DNA of 64,000 bases from Bog-756 sp963833585 (GTDB lineage Bacteria; Actinomycetota; Acidimicrobiia; Acidimicrobiales; RAAP-2): NCBI GenBank assembly GCA_963833585.1, contig CAWHYF010000005.1, positions 1,116,001 to 1,180,000 of the forward strand, in the 5' to 3' direction. Position numbers and translations under genes: made by a program. The notes below the pieces were generated by a model. That model was given only the letters and a program-made list of their open reading frames with translations, made no database searches and was not told the origin of the DNA. How positions within the stretch are numbered: position 1 is the stretch's first letter; the number at the start of each line of letters is the position of its first letter. Of the stretch, positions 34,967 through 43,339 are shown piece by piece.

Positions 34967-35412
34967 TACTTCGGTGAAGCTTCAGATGCACTCGGTGGTG
35001 TTCGTCCAATGCGGTCGGTTAAGGCCTTCGCGACTGAGCGTGCCTGTCGAAAAGCGATAGCCCCACTTGCAATCTGCACAACTTGTCCGTCATCACACTC
35101 CAGCTGGGTCCGAACAACTGGTATGCCAAGCACAATGTAAGAGGTCTTCGAGTCGACGGTCACAACTCTGTCCAAGCCGATTTCTCGGAGCAGTTCGCCG
35201 CTATTCCTGTTGAGGAACCACGTTGCTCTGAACATGAGAAGTCGTTCATTCGTGATGGCCACCACCAACGCAGTTCCGCCTTGACCTGCCCACTCTCCTG
35301 GTTCACAGTTAGTTTGGGCAACGATCCCTTCCCCCGGGTGGAGGACGCTATCAATCCGCTCCTGCCTGGATTCTCGTCCCACTGCGCGACACTCTACAGC
35401 GAGCCAGAACAT
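34966..35412 (-). CDS. Small PH-like domain protein
   Basis: Up to 148 residues. The segment GTALVVAITNERLLMFRATW followed by REIGLDRVVTVD is typical of bacterial PH-like (YokE/bPH) beta domains, ending in a helix (ARSVAKALTDRIG). No signal or membrane span. The true start may be internal, e.g. the GTG giving VGRESRQERI. Unknown function; probably paralogous in fold to its neighbours. Confidence 0.6.
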   Translation of the reverse strand: MFWLAVECRAVGRESRQERIDSVLHPGEGIVAQTNCEPGEWAGQGGTALVVAITNERLLMFRATWFLNRNSGELLREIGLDRVVTVDSKTSYIVLGIPVVRTQLECDDGQVVQIASGAIAFRQARSVAKALTDRIGRTPPSASEASPK

Positions 35413-35550
35413 CGGCTCGGACGGCAGTCAAAGTCACCTGCCCCTAACACCGGGATGGTGTCACACTCCGGTACTCTCGGTGGTAAATCGGAATCCGGAA
35501 CCACGAAACGAACTCATCGGAACTGCAGCCATCTGCGGGAGGTGGAGCGA

Positions 35551-35940
35551 GTGTGGAAGATTGACGAACTTGAAGATGGCGAATCGATTGTGGCGGTAGC
35601 ACCGATTCTGGCTACGGGACAGGAGTTCACATGTCGCCTCGTACTGTCGGATCGGAGGATTATGACGATCCGTTCGCCCTACTTCGCCTCCATCTTCGGA
35701 CTTGCGAGATTCACCCATTCAAGAATTGAAAGTTCGATAAGCCTTGACGAAGTGAAGTCCACCGCGTTCGAGGGAGGCTTCTCAGGTTCGGTACGAATCG
35801 AGACTCGAGACAACGTGCGCACCTATGGGTCAACTGGAATCGGAAGCAGGTGGCTCCGACAATTGGCCGTCCGGATTCCTAGTGAGAACAGGAAGGGCCC
35901 CAGGGCCAACAGGCGACGGCCTGACCGGCGGCGTCCCTAA
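35551..35940 (+). CDS. Small PH-like domain protein
   Basis: A 129-residue protein beginning VWKIDELEDGESIVAVAPIL with GTG 35551 and GGGAGGTGGAG upstream. The strand pattern CRLVLSDRRIMTIRSPYF and SSISLDEVKSTAFEGGF again suggests a PH-like fold, with a basic tail (RANRRRPDRRRP). Third such gene in a row, but on the opposite strand. Unknown function. Confidence 0.6.
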   Translation: MWKIDELEDGESIVAVAPILATGQEFTCRLVLSDRRIMTIRSPYFASIFGLARFTHSRIESSISLDEVKSTAFEGGFSGSVRIETRDNVRTYGSTGIGSRWLRQLAVRIPSENRKGPRANRRRPDRRRP

Positions 35941-35959
35941 ACGCCGGGACTGGGTCAAC
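35933..35959. repeat. Dispersed repeat core (class B, minus orientation)
   Basis: Minus strand: GACCCAGTCCCGGCGTTTAG followed by GGAC. It overlaps the last codons and stop of the preceding PH-like gene and lies 40 bp before the NUDIX start. Confidence 0.45.
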
Positions 35960-35999
35960 TCCATCGACCGAAACGACCAGGCACGGTAGGTTGCAATTC

Positions 36000-36455
36000 A
36001 TGGGGATTGCTCCTCACATAAGTCGACTCCGGCAATTCGTTGGACACGAACTCCTTGTCCTTGCCGGTGCCGCTGTGCTCCCAAGGGACGACAACGGCAA
36101 AATCCTTCTGGTACGAATCGTCCATACCGGACAGTGGGCGGCAATCGGGGGCGCAATCGAGCCTGACGAATCACCGCAGCAAGCTGTACTTCGAGAGGCA
36201 CAAGAAGAGGCTAGGGTGACGCTTCGACTCGGTCCAATCCTGGCTGTGCTTGGTGGCCCGGAGTTCCGCATCACATACCCCAACGGGGATCAGACGTCGT
36301 ACGTATCGACGGTGTTTGATGCCACGGTGCTCGCCGGCACCCCTAGGCCCGATGGCGACGAGACGTCTGACGCAAAATGGTGGGATCCGAACGATCTACC
36401 AGACAATGAAATGAGTGGTTTTACACAGGCACTCCTCCGAGGAGTCGGTCTATAG
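36000..36455 (+). CDS. NUDIX hydrolase
   Basis: Hydrolyses a nucleoside diphosphate linked to another group. The 151-residue protein has a full Nudix box, GGAIEPDESPQQAVLREAQE followed by EARV. ATG 36000 has GTAGG 9 bases upstream; a TTG nine bases earlier is the alternative. Single gene followed by a hairpin repeat. Confidence 0.92.
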   Translation: MGIAPHISRLRQFVGHELLVLAGAAVLPRDDNGKILLVRIVHTGQWAAIGGAIEPDESPQQAVLREAQEEARVTLRLGPILAVLGGPEFRITYPNGDQTSYVSTVFDATVLAGTPRPDGDETSDAKWWDPNDLPDNEMSGFTQALLRGVGL

Positions 36456-36490
36456 CTAGCCACGTAGGAAGACTCGGCCGGAGAATCGGG

Positions 36491-36550
36491 TGCCCCGATC
36501 AACGGGTCGGCGGCGGTTATCGCCTGCCACCGACCAGCACCTCGGGGATA
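36491..36550. repeat. Dispersed imperfect palindrome (class A)
   Basis: A 60-bp hairpin: CCCCGATCAACGGGTCGG pairs with CCGACCAGCACCTCGGGG around a GTTATCGCC loop. On the minus strand its centre GGCAGGCGATAACCGCCGCC differs at one base from the identical 20-mers at 46366 and 51651. It sits between the NUDIX and GNAT genes. Confidence 0.8.
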
Positions 36551-36636
36551 GTGGCGGGAGCCAAGAAAGGTCCCGGTCACAGACCGGTGGATTGGCAAGT
36601 AGGCGGGAGTTCCGAGGGGGTCATAGCCTGTGCACA

Positions 36637-37221
36637 ATGAGTGGTTTGTCAACTGCGCCGGTACCCAAGGCCGAGGAGGAGATGGCCTATCAAACCCTGG
36701 TCTCGGCATTCACGGATGATCCGGTTGAGCGCTGGCTCTATCCCGAGTTACCCGAGTATCTGAGGCACTTCCCCAAGTTCTTGGCGGCGTTCGGCGGTAG
36801 GGCATTCGACGAACAGACCGTGTGGCGTCTTGGCGACTTCTCCGCTGTTGCCCTCTGGCTACCCCCTGGAGCGGAGCCGGACGGCGATGCCATCGGTGTT
36901 GTGCTCAAAGCCACCGTCTCGTCGGGTAAGCACGGGGACAGCTTGGCTGTTCTCGAACAAATGGACACTGCTCATCCCACGTACCCGCACTGGTATCTCC
37001 CGTGGTTCGGCGTTGACTCGGTCCTCCAAGGTGGAGGACTCGGCGGCGAGTTGATGGAGCAATGCCTCGAAATCGTCGATAAGAGCCATCTGCCCGCGTA
37101 CCTCGAGACCCCGAACCCACGCACTCTCACCTTCTACAGGCGTCATGGATTCGAGGAGACAGGCACGGCGCAGGCAGGGGCGTGCCCACCGATCACCTTC
37201 ATGCTGCGGGCTGCGCGGTGA
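36637..37221 (+). CDS. GNAT-family N-acetyltransferase
   Basis: A 194-residue acetyl-CoA-dependent acyltransferase. Acetyl-CoA site motif A appears as GVDSVLQGGGLGGELMEQCL, followed by AYLETPNPRTLTFYRRHGFE at the C-terminus. The block FTDDPVERWLYPE is usual for this subgroup. Substrate unknown; single-gene unit flanked by class A palindromes on both sides. Confidence 0.88.
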   Translation: MSGLSTAPVPKAEEEMAYQTLVSAFTDDPVERWLYPELPEYLRHFPKFLAAFGGRAFDEQTVWRLGDFSAVALWLPPGAEPDGDAIGVVLKATVSSGKHGDSLAVLEQMDTAHPTYPHWYLPWFGVDSVLQGGGLGGELMEQCLEIVDKSHLPAYLETPNPRTLTFYRRHGFEETGTAQAGACPPITFMLRAAR

Positions 37222-37265
37222 TCCATCGGCGCATCCGCCTCTAGTGTTTGCGGTGGAGGGGTTTG

Positions 37266-37308
37266 CCCTGCCCCCCAACGCCGGTTGGTCGGCGGTTATC
37301 ACCCGTGG
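37266..37308. repeat. Dispersed palindromic repeat, shortened copy (class A)
   Basis: Minus strand: GGGTGATAACCGCCGACCAA followed by CCGGCGTTGGGGGGC, i.e. the right half of the class A repeat with the shared CCGGCGTT end. Confidence 0.6.
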
Positions 37309-37415
37309 CTGTTCGGCTCGTCGAGTTGATCCTATTGATGATCGCCGATGAGTTCTGCCACTGTCATGCGTCAGAATACGGAGCGCAGTTTTTGCTGACC
37401 TAGGAGGTCGATTCA

Positions 37416-37820
37416 GTGACAACGATTCCTGCAGTGCCTGACATGCGGCTGGAACTGATACCCATTCCGATTTCCGATGTCGATCGGGCAAAGTCGTTTT
37501 ACGAGCAAGTCGGCTTCGGGAATCTACACGATACTCAGGTCACGGACTCGATGCGTGTCGTGCAGCTCACACCTCCAGGGTCGAGCTGCGCCATTGTCTT
37601 TGGCACGGGGATGGGCCCAATCACCGATATGACCCCTGGATCGCTCAAGGGTCTCCATCTGGTGGTGGAGGACATGGCTGCGTCGCATGGAGCCCTCAAG
37701 GAGCGTGGAATCGCCCTGAGCGATATTGAGGACATGGGTGGCGTGCTCTACTCATATTTCAGCGATCCCGACGGAAATATGTGGGCCCTTCAACAGTGGC
37801 CTGTCGGTTATCAGGCGTAG
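37416..37820 (+). CDS. VOC-superfamily protein
   Basis: A 134-residue glyoxalase/bleomycin-resistance-fold protein: RLELIPIPISDVDRAKSFYE, PGSSCAIVFG, LKGLHLVVEDM and FSDPDGNMWALQQWP. GTG start 37416 with a perfect AGGAGGTC. The usual metal histidine at the first position is replaced (LIPIPI), so it may bind rather than catalyse. Unknown substrate. Confidence 0.88.
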   Translation: MTTIPAVPDMRLELIPIPISDVDRAKSFYEQVGFGNLHDTQVTDSMRVVQLTPPGSSCAIVFGTGMGPITDMTPGSLKGLHLVVEDMAASHGALKERGIALSDIEDMGGVLYSYFSDPDGNMWALQQWPVGYQA

Positions 37821-37863
37821 GTCTGTCGTCGCTGATGTTCGGAAGTGACCCCGAACGATGCTC

Positions 37864-38389
37864 CTATGGACTGTCAAGGGCGAACTGTGAGCGTGGGAGC
37901 GCGGCGAACACCTCCCGAGCGACGTAGCGCTTGAGGCAGCGGATCGCCTCCTTCTTGGTCCGCCCTTCCTTCATCCGGCGCTCGATGTAGTGCTTGGTTC
38001 TCGGGTCGTCGACCATCCGGGTGAACACGATGTGCCACAGGGCCGAGTTGGCTTGGCGGTCCCCGCTGCGGTTGAGCCGGTGGCGCTGCTGCTTGCCGCT
38101 CGAGGCGTCGAGGGGGCGAGACCCCACAGAGCTTGGCGAAGGTCGGCTCGCTCTTCAGGCGCCCCGGATTGTCGCCGGCGGCCACCAGGATGGCCGAGGC
38201 CACGTCGGTGCCCACTCCGTCGACGGCGTTCAGCTCCGGGGCCGTCTCGGCGACGAGGGTCTTCAACAGTCGGTCGATCTCTTTGACCTCTTCTTCGAGC
38301 GAGAAGGCCCGTCGGGCCAGGGTGCGCAAGGTGAGCTTGGTCACGGTCGTCACGTCGGTCCGTCCGGTGTGGCGATAGGCACTGGCCAC
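37864..38389 (-). pseudogene. IS110-family transposase remnant
   Basis: The C-terminal Transposase_20 half of an IS110-type transposase: PELNAVDGVGTDVASAILVA, SEPTFAKLCGVSP, then after a frameshift near 38120, NRSGDRQANSALWHIVFTRM and a KKEAIRCLKRYVAREVF tail. The N-terminal DEDD domain is missing; the copy is cut at about 38390 by the next remnant. Inactive. Confidence 0.88.
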
Positions 38390-38415
38390 GGTGAGGACGT
38401 TGTAGATGGAGAGGC

Positions 38416-38766
38416 CAGGTCGATGGTCCGGGACGCCCTCGGGACCAGGGGGACGACCGCCGGCTTATTGCCTTTGCCAAGGATACGCAGGGTCCGGTGC
38501 CCGTGATCGAGGCCCAGGTTCTCGACGTTGGTGCCGCACGCTTCACTCACTCGCAGACCGTTGAGGCCCAGCAGAACCGCAAGTGCCGCATGATCCTGGT
38601 CGAAGCGCTCAGCAGTGTAGAGGAAGGTGCCGAACTCTCGGCGGTCGAGCCCGCGGCCCTCTGAGGGGTGGACCTTGGGCCGGCGGACATACTGGGCCGG
38701 GTTGGTGGCCACTCGCCCGTCGATGTGGGCGAACCGGTAGAAGCCACAGACCGTGAGCGAACGGCG
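38416..38766 (-). pseudogene. Tyrosine integrase internal fragment
   Basis: Fused in frame downstream of the IS3 remnant: CGFYRFAHIDGRVATNPAQY, VRRPKVHPSEGRGLDRRE, LLGLNGLRVSEACGTNVENL with the first catalytic Arg, and GKGNKPAVVPL with the beta-hairpin Lys. The HxLRH box and Tyr are absent because the IS110 remnant follows. Not the same integrase as at 30479. Confidence 0.85.
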
Positions 38767-38849
38767 TGCCCACAGTAGGCTGCCAGTGTGGCGGAGCCTG
38801 AGTACGACCCCTTCAGCCCGGCAGGAACCGTCGAGCGCTTCGGTGAGTT

Positions 38850-39294
38850 CAGTAGCCCAGCTCTCCCAGGTGGCGATGTAGGTGATGTCCCCGACATAGC
38901 GGCGGTCGATCTCCTCGCAGTGCCCGAACTGGCGCTGGATGAGGTCCTTGGCCACTTCGGCCTCGGGGTTGGCGATGGTGGTCTTCCGCCACCGCTTCTT
39001 GCACCTGCCCTCGAGAGGGGCCACCCGCATGAGCCTGGTCACCCGTCGCCGTACGCACACCACCTGGTGGTGGACGAGTTCTTGGTGGACTCTCGGGGAG
39101 CCATAGGTGCCCTTGGACTCGACGTGGATGGCCTTGATCTTCTCGGTCAGCTCGGCGTCGGTGACCGACCGGACAGAGGGTTCGCCGGTACTGCGCAGGT
39201 AGTAGGCGGAGCGGGAGACCTCGAACAGGCCACAGGTCTTGGTGACGCTGTGGCCTGCAATCTTCTCCGCCTCGATGAAGGGGTCCAGCTTCAT
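38850..39294 (-). pseudogene. IS3-family OrfB transposase, N-terminal fragment
   Basis: From ATG 39294: MKLDPFIEAEKIAGHSVTKT, FEVSRSAYYLR (HTH_21-type region), KGTYGSPRVHQELV and RYVGDITYIATWE with the first catalytic Asp of the DDE core. The frame then runs straight into unrelated sequence and an integrase fragment, giving one chimeric open frame of about 310 codons (stop at 38350). No orfA and no terminal repeats are visible. Confidence 0.88.
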
Positions 39295-39478
39295 CGGGTC
39301 TCCTTGGCGAAGAAAACCGTCGCACGCTGAGGACACGTCTCCCGTGGTCTGAGCCGTCGCCGCTGGGGCAAGGTGGCAGTATGGGTAGCTCTGGGCCTAT
39401 TCGTCGGGGTCCCCGTGATTGCGTCCCTAACCGTCTTCCTCGTTCATCACCACTGATCTTGACGAGATCCGGGCGGGG

Positions 39479-39510
39479 TGTCCCAGCGACCCGGCGATGT
39501 GGGATACCCC
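39479..39510. repeat. Dispersed palindromic repeat (class B)
   Basis: TGTCCCAGCGACCCGGCGAT followed by GTGGGATACCCC; TGTCCCA and TGGGATA form the arms. It lies before the GYD gene in a 230-bp gap that also holds the end of a small membrane-protein-like frame (about 39355-39454, unassigned). Confidence 0.6.
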
Positions 39511-39566
39511 GACGTTCCACGGACAATGCGAGTACGGTCGAGACTCCATTCTCCAAAGGAGACGCA

Positions 39567-39893
39567 ATGCCGAAGTATTTGCTCGAAGTGAACTACACCC
39601 TTGACGGTGTCAAGGGCCTCGGAGCCGAAGGCGGTACAGCTCGGGTGGCCGCCGCCACCGCACTAGTCGAGAGTCTCGGCGGCAAGGTCGAATCCTTCTA
39701 CTTTGCCCTCGGGGATACGGATGCCTATGTCACGATTGACCTCCCGAACAACAGCTCAGCCGCCGCCGGGTCGCTGGCAGTGAACATCGGAGGAGGAGCC
39801 ACGGCACGAACGGTGGCGCTACTGACGGCCGCCGAGGTCGACGAGACCGTAGCCGCCGTCAAGAATGCGACCTACCGCCCACCCGGGAGCTGA
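39567..39893 (+). CDS. GYD domain-containing protein
   Basis: A 108-residue small alpha/beta protein: MPKYLLEVNYTLDGVKGLGA, SLGGKVESFYFALGDTDAYV and TARTVALLTAAEVDETVAAV. This family (GYD) has no firm function. AAAGGAGA precedes ATG 39567. Single-gene unit flanked by class B repeats at 39479 and 39898. Confidence 0.9.
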   Translation: MPKYLLEVNYTLDGVKGLGAEGGTARVAAATALVESLGGKVESFYFALGDTDAYVTIDLPNNSSAAAGSLAVNIGGGATARTVALLTAAEVDETVAAVKNATYRPPGS

Positions 39894-39897
39894 CTCC

Positions 39898-39924
39898 TGT
39901 CCCACTGACCCGGCGGTCTGGGCA
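39898..39924. repeat. Dispersed palindromic repeat (class B)
   Basis: TGTCCCACTGACCCGGCGGT followed by CTGGGCA, directly after the GYD stop; it differs from 39479 at only a few bases in the shared part. Confidence 0.6.
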
Positions 39925-39936
39925 GTTCCGTCGTTC

Positions 39937-40380
39937 CTAGTCGTCGCGCGACCACGTCCACCGAGGAACCTCACGCAGTGGGTGAAGATCCTCATCCGTC
40001 TCCGCAAGTGAGTTCTGCATCGCCACTTTTGAGCCGAACTCAACGTGTGATCGGACGGCTTCACGGAAGTCCTCATCGTCTGGCAGGCCTGCTGTATTAA
40101 TCGCTGCCATGTACAGCTCAACGAACCTCTGTCGCTGCTCTTCGGTGATCCGAAGATGTCGGTGGACATTGATCAGATGAGCGAATCCAAGTTCCCGAGT
40201 GAATCGATCTGGACCGCCGAAGGATTCAGCAGTAAAGGCAGTGAGATGATCGACGTGCTGAGGCTGCCCAGCCCCGAAGAGCGGCTGAAGTAGGGGATCT
40301 TTGAGGACGCTGGTGTAGAACGTGTCTTCGAGGCGATGCAGTGCCTCCTCGCCACCGGCGAATTCGTAGAGCGACGGCAT
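39937..40380 (-). CDS. Truncated hemoglobin (group II, trHbO-like)
   Basis: A 147-residue 2/2 globin. N-terminal SLYEFAGGEEALHRLEDTFY, FGAGQPQHVDHLTAFTAESFG before the E helix region, and HLINVHRHLRITEEQRQRFV with the proximal His; the C-terminal Trp-containing WTWSRDD end is typical for group II. Binds heme and O2/NO. Single gene; another heme protein in the window is the encapsulin cargo, but they are not linked. Confidence 0.92.
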   Translation of the reverse strand: MPSLYEFAGGEEALHRLEDTFYTSVLKDPLLQPLFGAGQPQHVDHLTAFTAESFGGPDRFTRELGFAHLINVHRHLRITEEQRQRFVELYMAAINTAGLPDDEDFREAVRSHVEFGSKVAMQNSLAETDEDLHPLREVPRWTWSRDD

Positions 40381-40525
40381 TCCGCGATGGTAAGGGGCGT
40401 CATGTGCCTTGGTCCAACTGCGGCTTCCCCGGGAAGGCTTTCATCCGCGGTCAATAACCGACACGCTCCCGGTGTTCGGGGGCAGGGACGCGATGCCCTC
40501 CCCTCGCCTGCCAGACTTTTGAGCA

Positions 40526-40646
40526 ATGTTCGACAAGTCAGCCCACCTCTACGATCTGGTCTATAGCTTCAAGGACTACGCCGGCGAATCGGCGTGGGTT
40601 CGTAACACCGTTCACAATCGAGCCCCTCAGGCCAGAAGCCTCCTCG
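40526..40646 (+). pseudogene. Methyltransferase N-terminal fragment cut by IS256 sequence
   Basis: MFDKSAHLYDLVYSFKDYAG, then APQARSLLDGG: the first 40 or so residues of a small SAM-dependent methyltransferase, ending exactly where its SAM motif (LLDVACGTG type) should begin. The next bases are the C-terminal part of an IS256 transposase in another frame. Confidence 0.7.
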
Positions 40647-40937
40647 ATGGAGGAGGTCCTCGCCTTCACCGCTTTCCCGACCGAGCACTGGCGCCAGATC
40701 TGGTCGACCAATCCGCTCGAGCGGCTCAACAAGGAGCTGAAGCGGAGGTGCCGGGTCGTGGGCATCTTCCCCAATGAGGCATCGGTCATCAGACTCGGTG
40801 GAGCCGTCCTTCTCGATGTCCACGACGAGTGGGTCTCGGCCGAACGGAGGTACTTCTCCGAATCCTCTATGGCCAAGCTCTACCGCGTCGTGGATAATGA
40901 CGATGCATCCGTCAAAGAGCTCACGCCCTCTGACTGA
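40647..40937 (+). pseudogene. IS256-family transposase, C-terminal fragment
   Basis: About 96 residues: FPTEHWRQIWSTNPLERLNK with the catalytic Glu, VVGIFPNEASVIRLGGAVL and DEWVSAERRYFSESSMAKLY. The first 300 residues are missing. No terminal inverted repeat recognised. Confidence 0.9.
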
Positions 40938-41124
40938 TCGCCGCCGAGGATTGCAGGCTCAATCCCACCACTCGGCGGGACGCCACCCATAGGTTGACCC
41001 TGTTCTCATTGGCCGAATACGAATCGGCGTTCTTAGCATCCGATCTGACGTTTGAGTTCGATCTCGATGGACCAGCCGGTCGTGGAGCCCTGATCGGACT
41101 AGCTTCCTGGGTCGACCAGCCGCT

Positions 41125-41184
41125 GCCCCGAGGGTGCCGGTGGAGGGCAGGCCAGAAGCGCCACCGAGCCGGCGTTAGGTGATA
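41125..41184. repeat. Dispersed imperfect palindrome (class A)
   Basis: GCCCCGAGGGTGCCGGTGGA through CCACCGAGCCGGCGTTAGGT; the GCCGGTGG / CCACCgagCCGGC arms form a hairpin. The 3' GTTAGGT would fit the attC R' consensus GTTRRRY, but most other copies do not. Confidence 0.7.
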
Positions 41185-41189
41185 CCCGA

Positions 41190-41586
41190 CTAGGGAAGGG
41201 AGCCGGGGGGCGGTAGCACTATCGTCTTGACGTTGCAGGCAGATGGCTGACCGCCGGTAAGAGGAACCCCGACGGTCCAGTTCACTGAGCCTGACGTAAA
41301 TGGTGACCCGGCGATCTAATCATCGCTTCCCAGTACCGCACCTGATCCGTCCACAATCTGAATGGATACGGACCCAGCCACGGGCGCGCCGCCCTCTCCA
41401 TGCCGAAAGACCCCGGAGACAGATACGGTCGATCCGTTCACGACGCACGAGGTAACCAGATCCCGAGCCCAGATTGCTCGGTCCCTGGGTGGCGCGTTCA
41501 CCGTCAACCCGGAGCCCATTGCAGGCAGACAGGCCGACGCCCAGCAGAAGGGCCACCAGCGTCGCCACCATGCATGCTGGTCGCAT
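41190..41586 (-). pseudogene. Small secreted lipoprotein gene, frameshifted and with an in-frame TAG
   Basis: The start MRPACMVATLVALLLGVGLS ends in a lipobox (LSAC), then the frame is lost. A second frame continues as DLVTSCVVNGSTVSVSGVF and PVAGSVSIQIVDGSGAVLGS to TAG 41316, and reading past the stop in the same frame gives SGSVNWTVGVPLTGGQPSAC and NVKTIVLPPPG to 41190. This is one beta-rich lipoprotein gene damaged twice. The signal is seen; the reconstruction is inference. Confidence 0.6.
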
Positions 41587-41833
41587 TGGAGGTCTATCCG
41601 CAGGTCGGGCCAGCGCCTTAATCGCCAGTCACAGGCAGGCCACTCTCAGGTCACCCGTAGATACTGGCTGAACCCGGGCCGGTCGAGCGGGTTCCGCCAC
41701 CTGCTTCGGCCTGGCGCATAACCGGCATTGTTGTGGGCACGCATTTGACCTACGAGGAAACCCCGTCCGGGCCTGGGGTGACTCTTGGTCGGAAGGGCTA
41801 GAGGTATGGCGCCTCCGACCGACTTTGTGTCAG

Positions 41834-43339
41834 CTACCCAATGGTGATTGACAGATCGGCCGTTGCAAAGTTCTGGGTGTGAGGCTTGGTTCTAGTCTTC
41901 TCGTCGATGGCCTGGACGGTGAAGTAGTAGGTCCCAGGCGTCGTTGCCTTGCCGAAGATCAATCCGGTCGATTTCCTCAGCTTCAGGCCCGGTGGCAAGT
42001 GACTGGAGTACCCAGGAGGCAATGACCATTTGTAGGGGGGATTGCCCCCTACGGCCTGGAGCGTCGCCGAGTAGATGACCTTGCTGGTCTTGGAATAGAC
42101 GGATCCGTTCGGCAGCGAGGCAGTTGTGATGGCTACGTCCCTGGCCGGGTCGTACTCATAAGCACCGGCGTCACAGTTCTGGCCGGCTATGCCCGGTCGC
42201 GGAACACCACGCTCATCGGTCATGAGAGTGCAGACCGAAGCCGGCACCCTTTCGAAGGCCGGACTTGTGGTCGAATCGCCAGGTGCAAGGGCGAAGGTCT
42301 CCGGACCCAACGACACATTGGCGGCGAGCGAATCGGCAAGCCCGGGGACAGTCGAACTCGAAAGCACGACATTCGTGGAGCTGGTCTGGAACCCGCACGT
42401 GTCGGGACCGGTCTCCACGTTGTAGCCACCGTCGGTGATCGGACCGAAGGTGCCGCAACTTGAATCCTCGAAGATCGAGCTGGAGAGCGTGGCCGACGCC
42501 AACTGATCCACGGTGACTCCGGCACCATACTGCGAACCGCCTTGCGCATCACCGTTCGCCACTGTGTCGTCAGCGAGGGAACCCGACGCATTGCCGGCCA
42601 GATACACGGACCCACCAACCTCTGCCGTGTCCGCATTCAGGGTGTCGTTGAAGATGGTGAGGTGACCAGCCCCTGCATACGCGGCTATCCCACCGCCCTT
42701 GCCATTCGCCAAATCGTTGGTCAGCGTGTCATTTTCGACCAGGACGGTCCCGGCGCCGGTATCGGAAATACCACCTCCAGATTGGGTGGACCTGTCGTTG
42801 CTGATGGTGTCGTTCTCGATCGTGATCGTGCCGCCAGCGATCGAAATGCCACCGCCGCCAAGCCCCCCACCTCCGTCCGTGATGGTGAGCCCCATGATGG
42901 TGACGGTGCCGTTGAGGACCGTAAAGACGGATCCAGCAAAGCCACCGTCAACGGTTGTCAACGAAGCACCCGCCCCAGCGATCGTAAGGGAGTGGAGGGA
43001 GGAAGCGTCAAAACTCGGGTCATCCCCGCTCCCCGGAGCGCCGTAGGTACCTGCGGCTACCTGGATGGTGACGTCGTCTCCGTTGTAGGAGCCGCTCGTC
43101 GCGACGTTAACGGCCTCACTTACCGATCCGCACTGGTCGGAAATCGTGCAGGTTGTCCCGGTCGATCCGTTCGAGACGTACAGGGTGATGGCCGTTGCCG
43201 CCCCTGCCGCAACACCAGGTAGCAGCGTGGCCGCGCCGAGCATGAGCGCGACGATGAAAGCAGCGCGAAGCTGAGAGATTCGTTTGGGTCGGAACCCTCC
43301 GTCCCCCCCGGGTAGAAGCATTCCGATCCCCCTTCGCAT
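41834..43339 (-). CDS. Secreted right-handed beta-helix protein with Ig-like C-terminal domain
   Basis: A 501-residue exported protein. A signal peptide (about residues 24-48, ending GVAAGAATA) is followed by a CSLREA-like opening (TISDQCGSVSEAVNVATSG) and parallel beta-helix repeats with many Asn-Asp turns (GGTITIENDTISNDRST, GAGTVLVENDTLTNDLANGK). The end is an Ig-like domain, PPGLKLRKSTGLIFGKATT then PGTYYFTVQAID. Probably a cell-surface or released adhesin-like protein. ATG 43339 is used; an ATG 18 bp later has an equally good GGGGGA site. Confidence 0.82.
   Translation of the reverse strand: MRRGIGMLLPGGDGGFRPKRISQLRAAFIVALMLGAATLLPGVAAGAATAITLYVSNGSTGTTCTISDQCGSVSEAVNVATSGSYNGDDVTIQVAAGTYGAPGSGDDPSFDASSLHSLTIAGAGASLTTVDGGFAGSVFTVLNGTVTIMGLTITDGGGGLGGGGISIAGGTITIENDTISNDRSTQSGGGISDTGAGTVLVENDTLTNDLANGKGGGIAAYAGAGHLTIFNDTLNADTAEVGGSVYLAGNASGSLADDTVANGDAQGGSQYGAGVTVDQLASATLSSSIFEDSSCGTFGPITDGGYNVETGPDTCGFQTSSTNVVLSSSTVPGLADSLAANVSLGPETFALAPGDSTTSPAFERVPASVCTLMTDERGVPRPGIAGQNCDAGAYEYDPARDVAITTASLPNGSVYSKTSKVIYSATLQAVGGNPPYKWSLPPGYSSHLPPGLKLRKSTGLIFGKATTPGTYYFTVQAIDEKTRTKPHTQNFATADLSITIG

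Noticed and set aside
40994..41182. A 62-codon open frame on the plus strand
   Set aside because: Its last part runs into the class A repeat and it has no ribosome site or family resemblance; likely a remnant or chance frame.
41305..41321. GACCCGGCGATCTAATC as another class B repeat copy
   Set aside because: It lies inside the reconstructed lipoprotein coding sequence and lacks the TGGG arm, so the match is probably chance.
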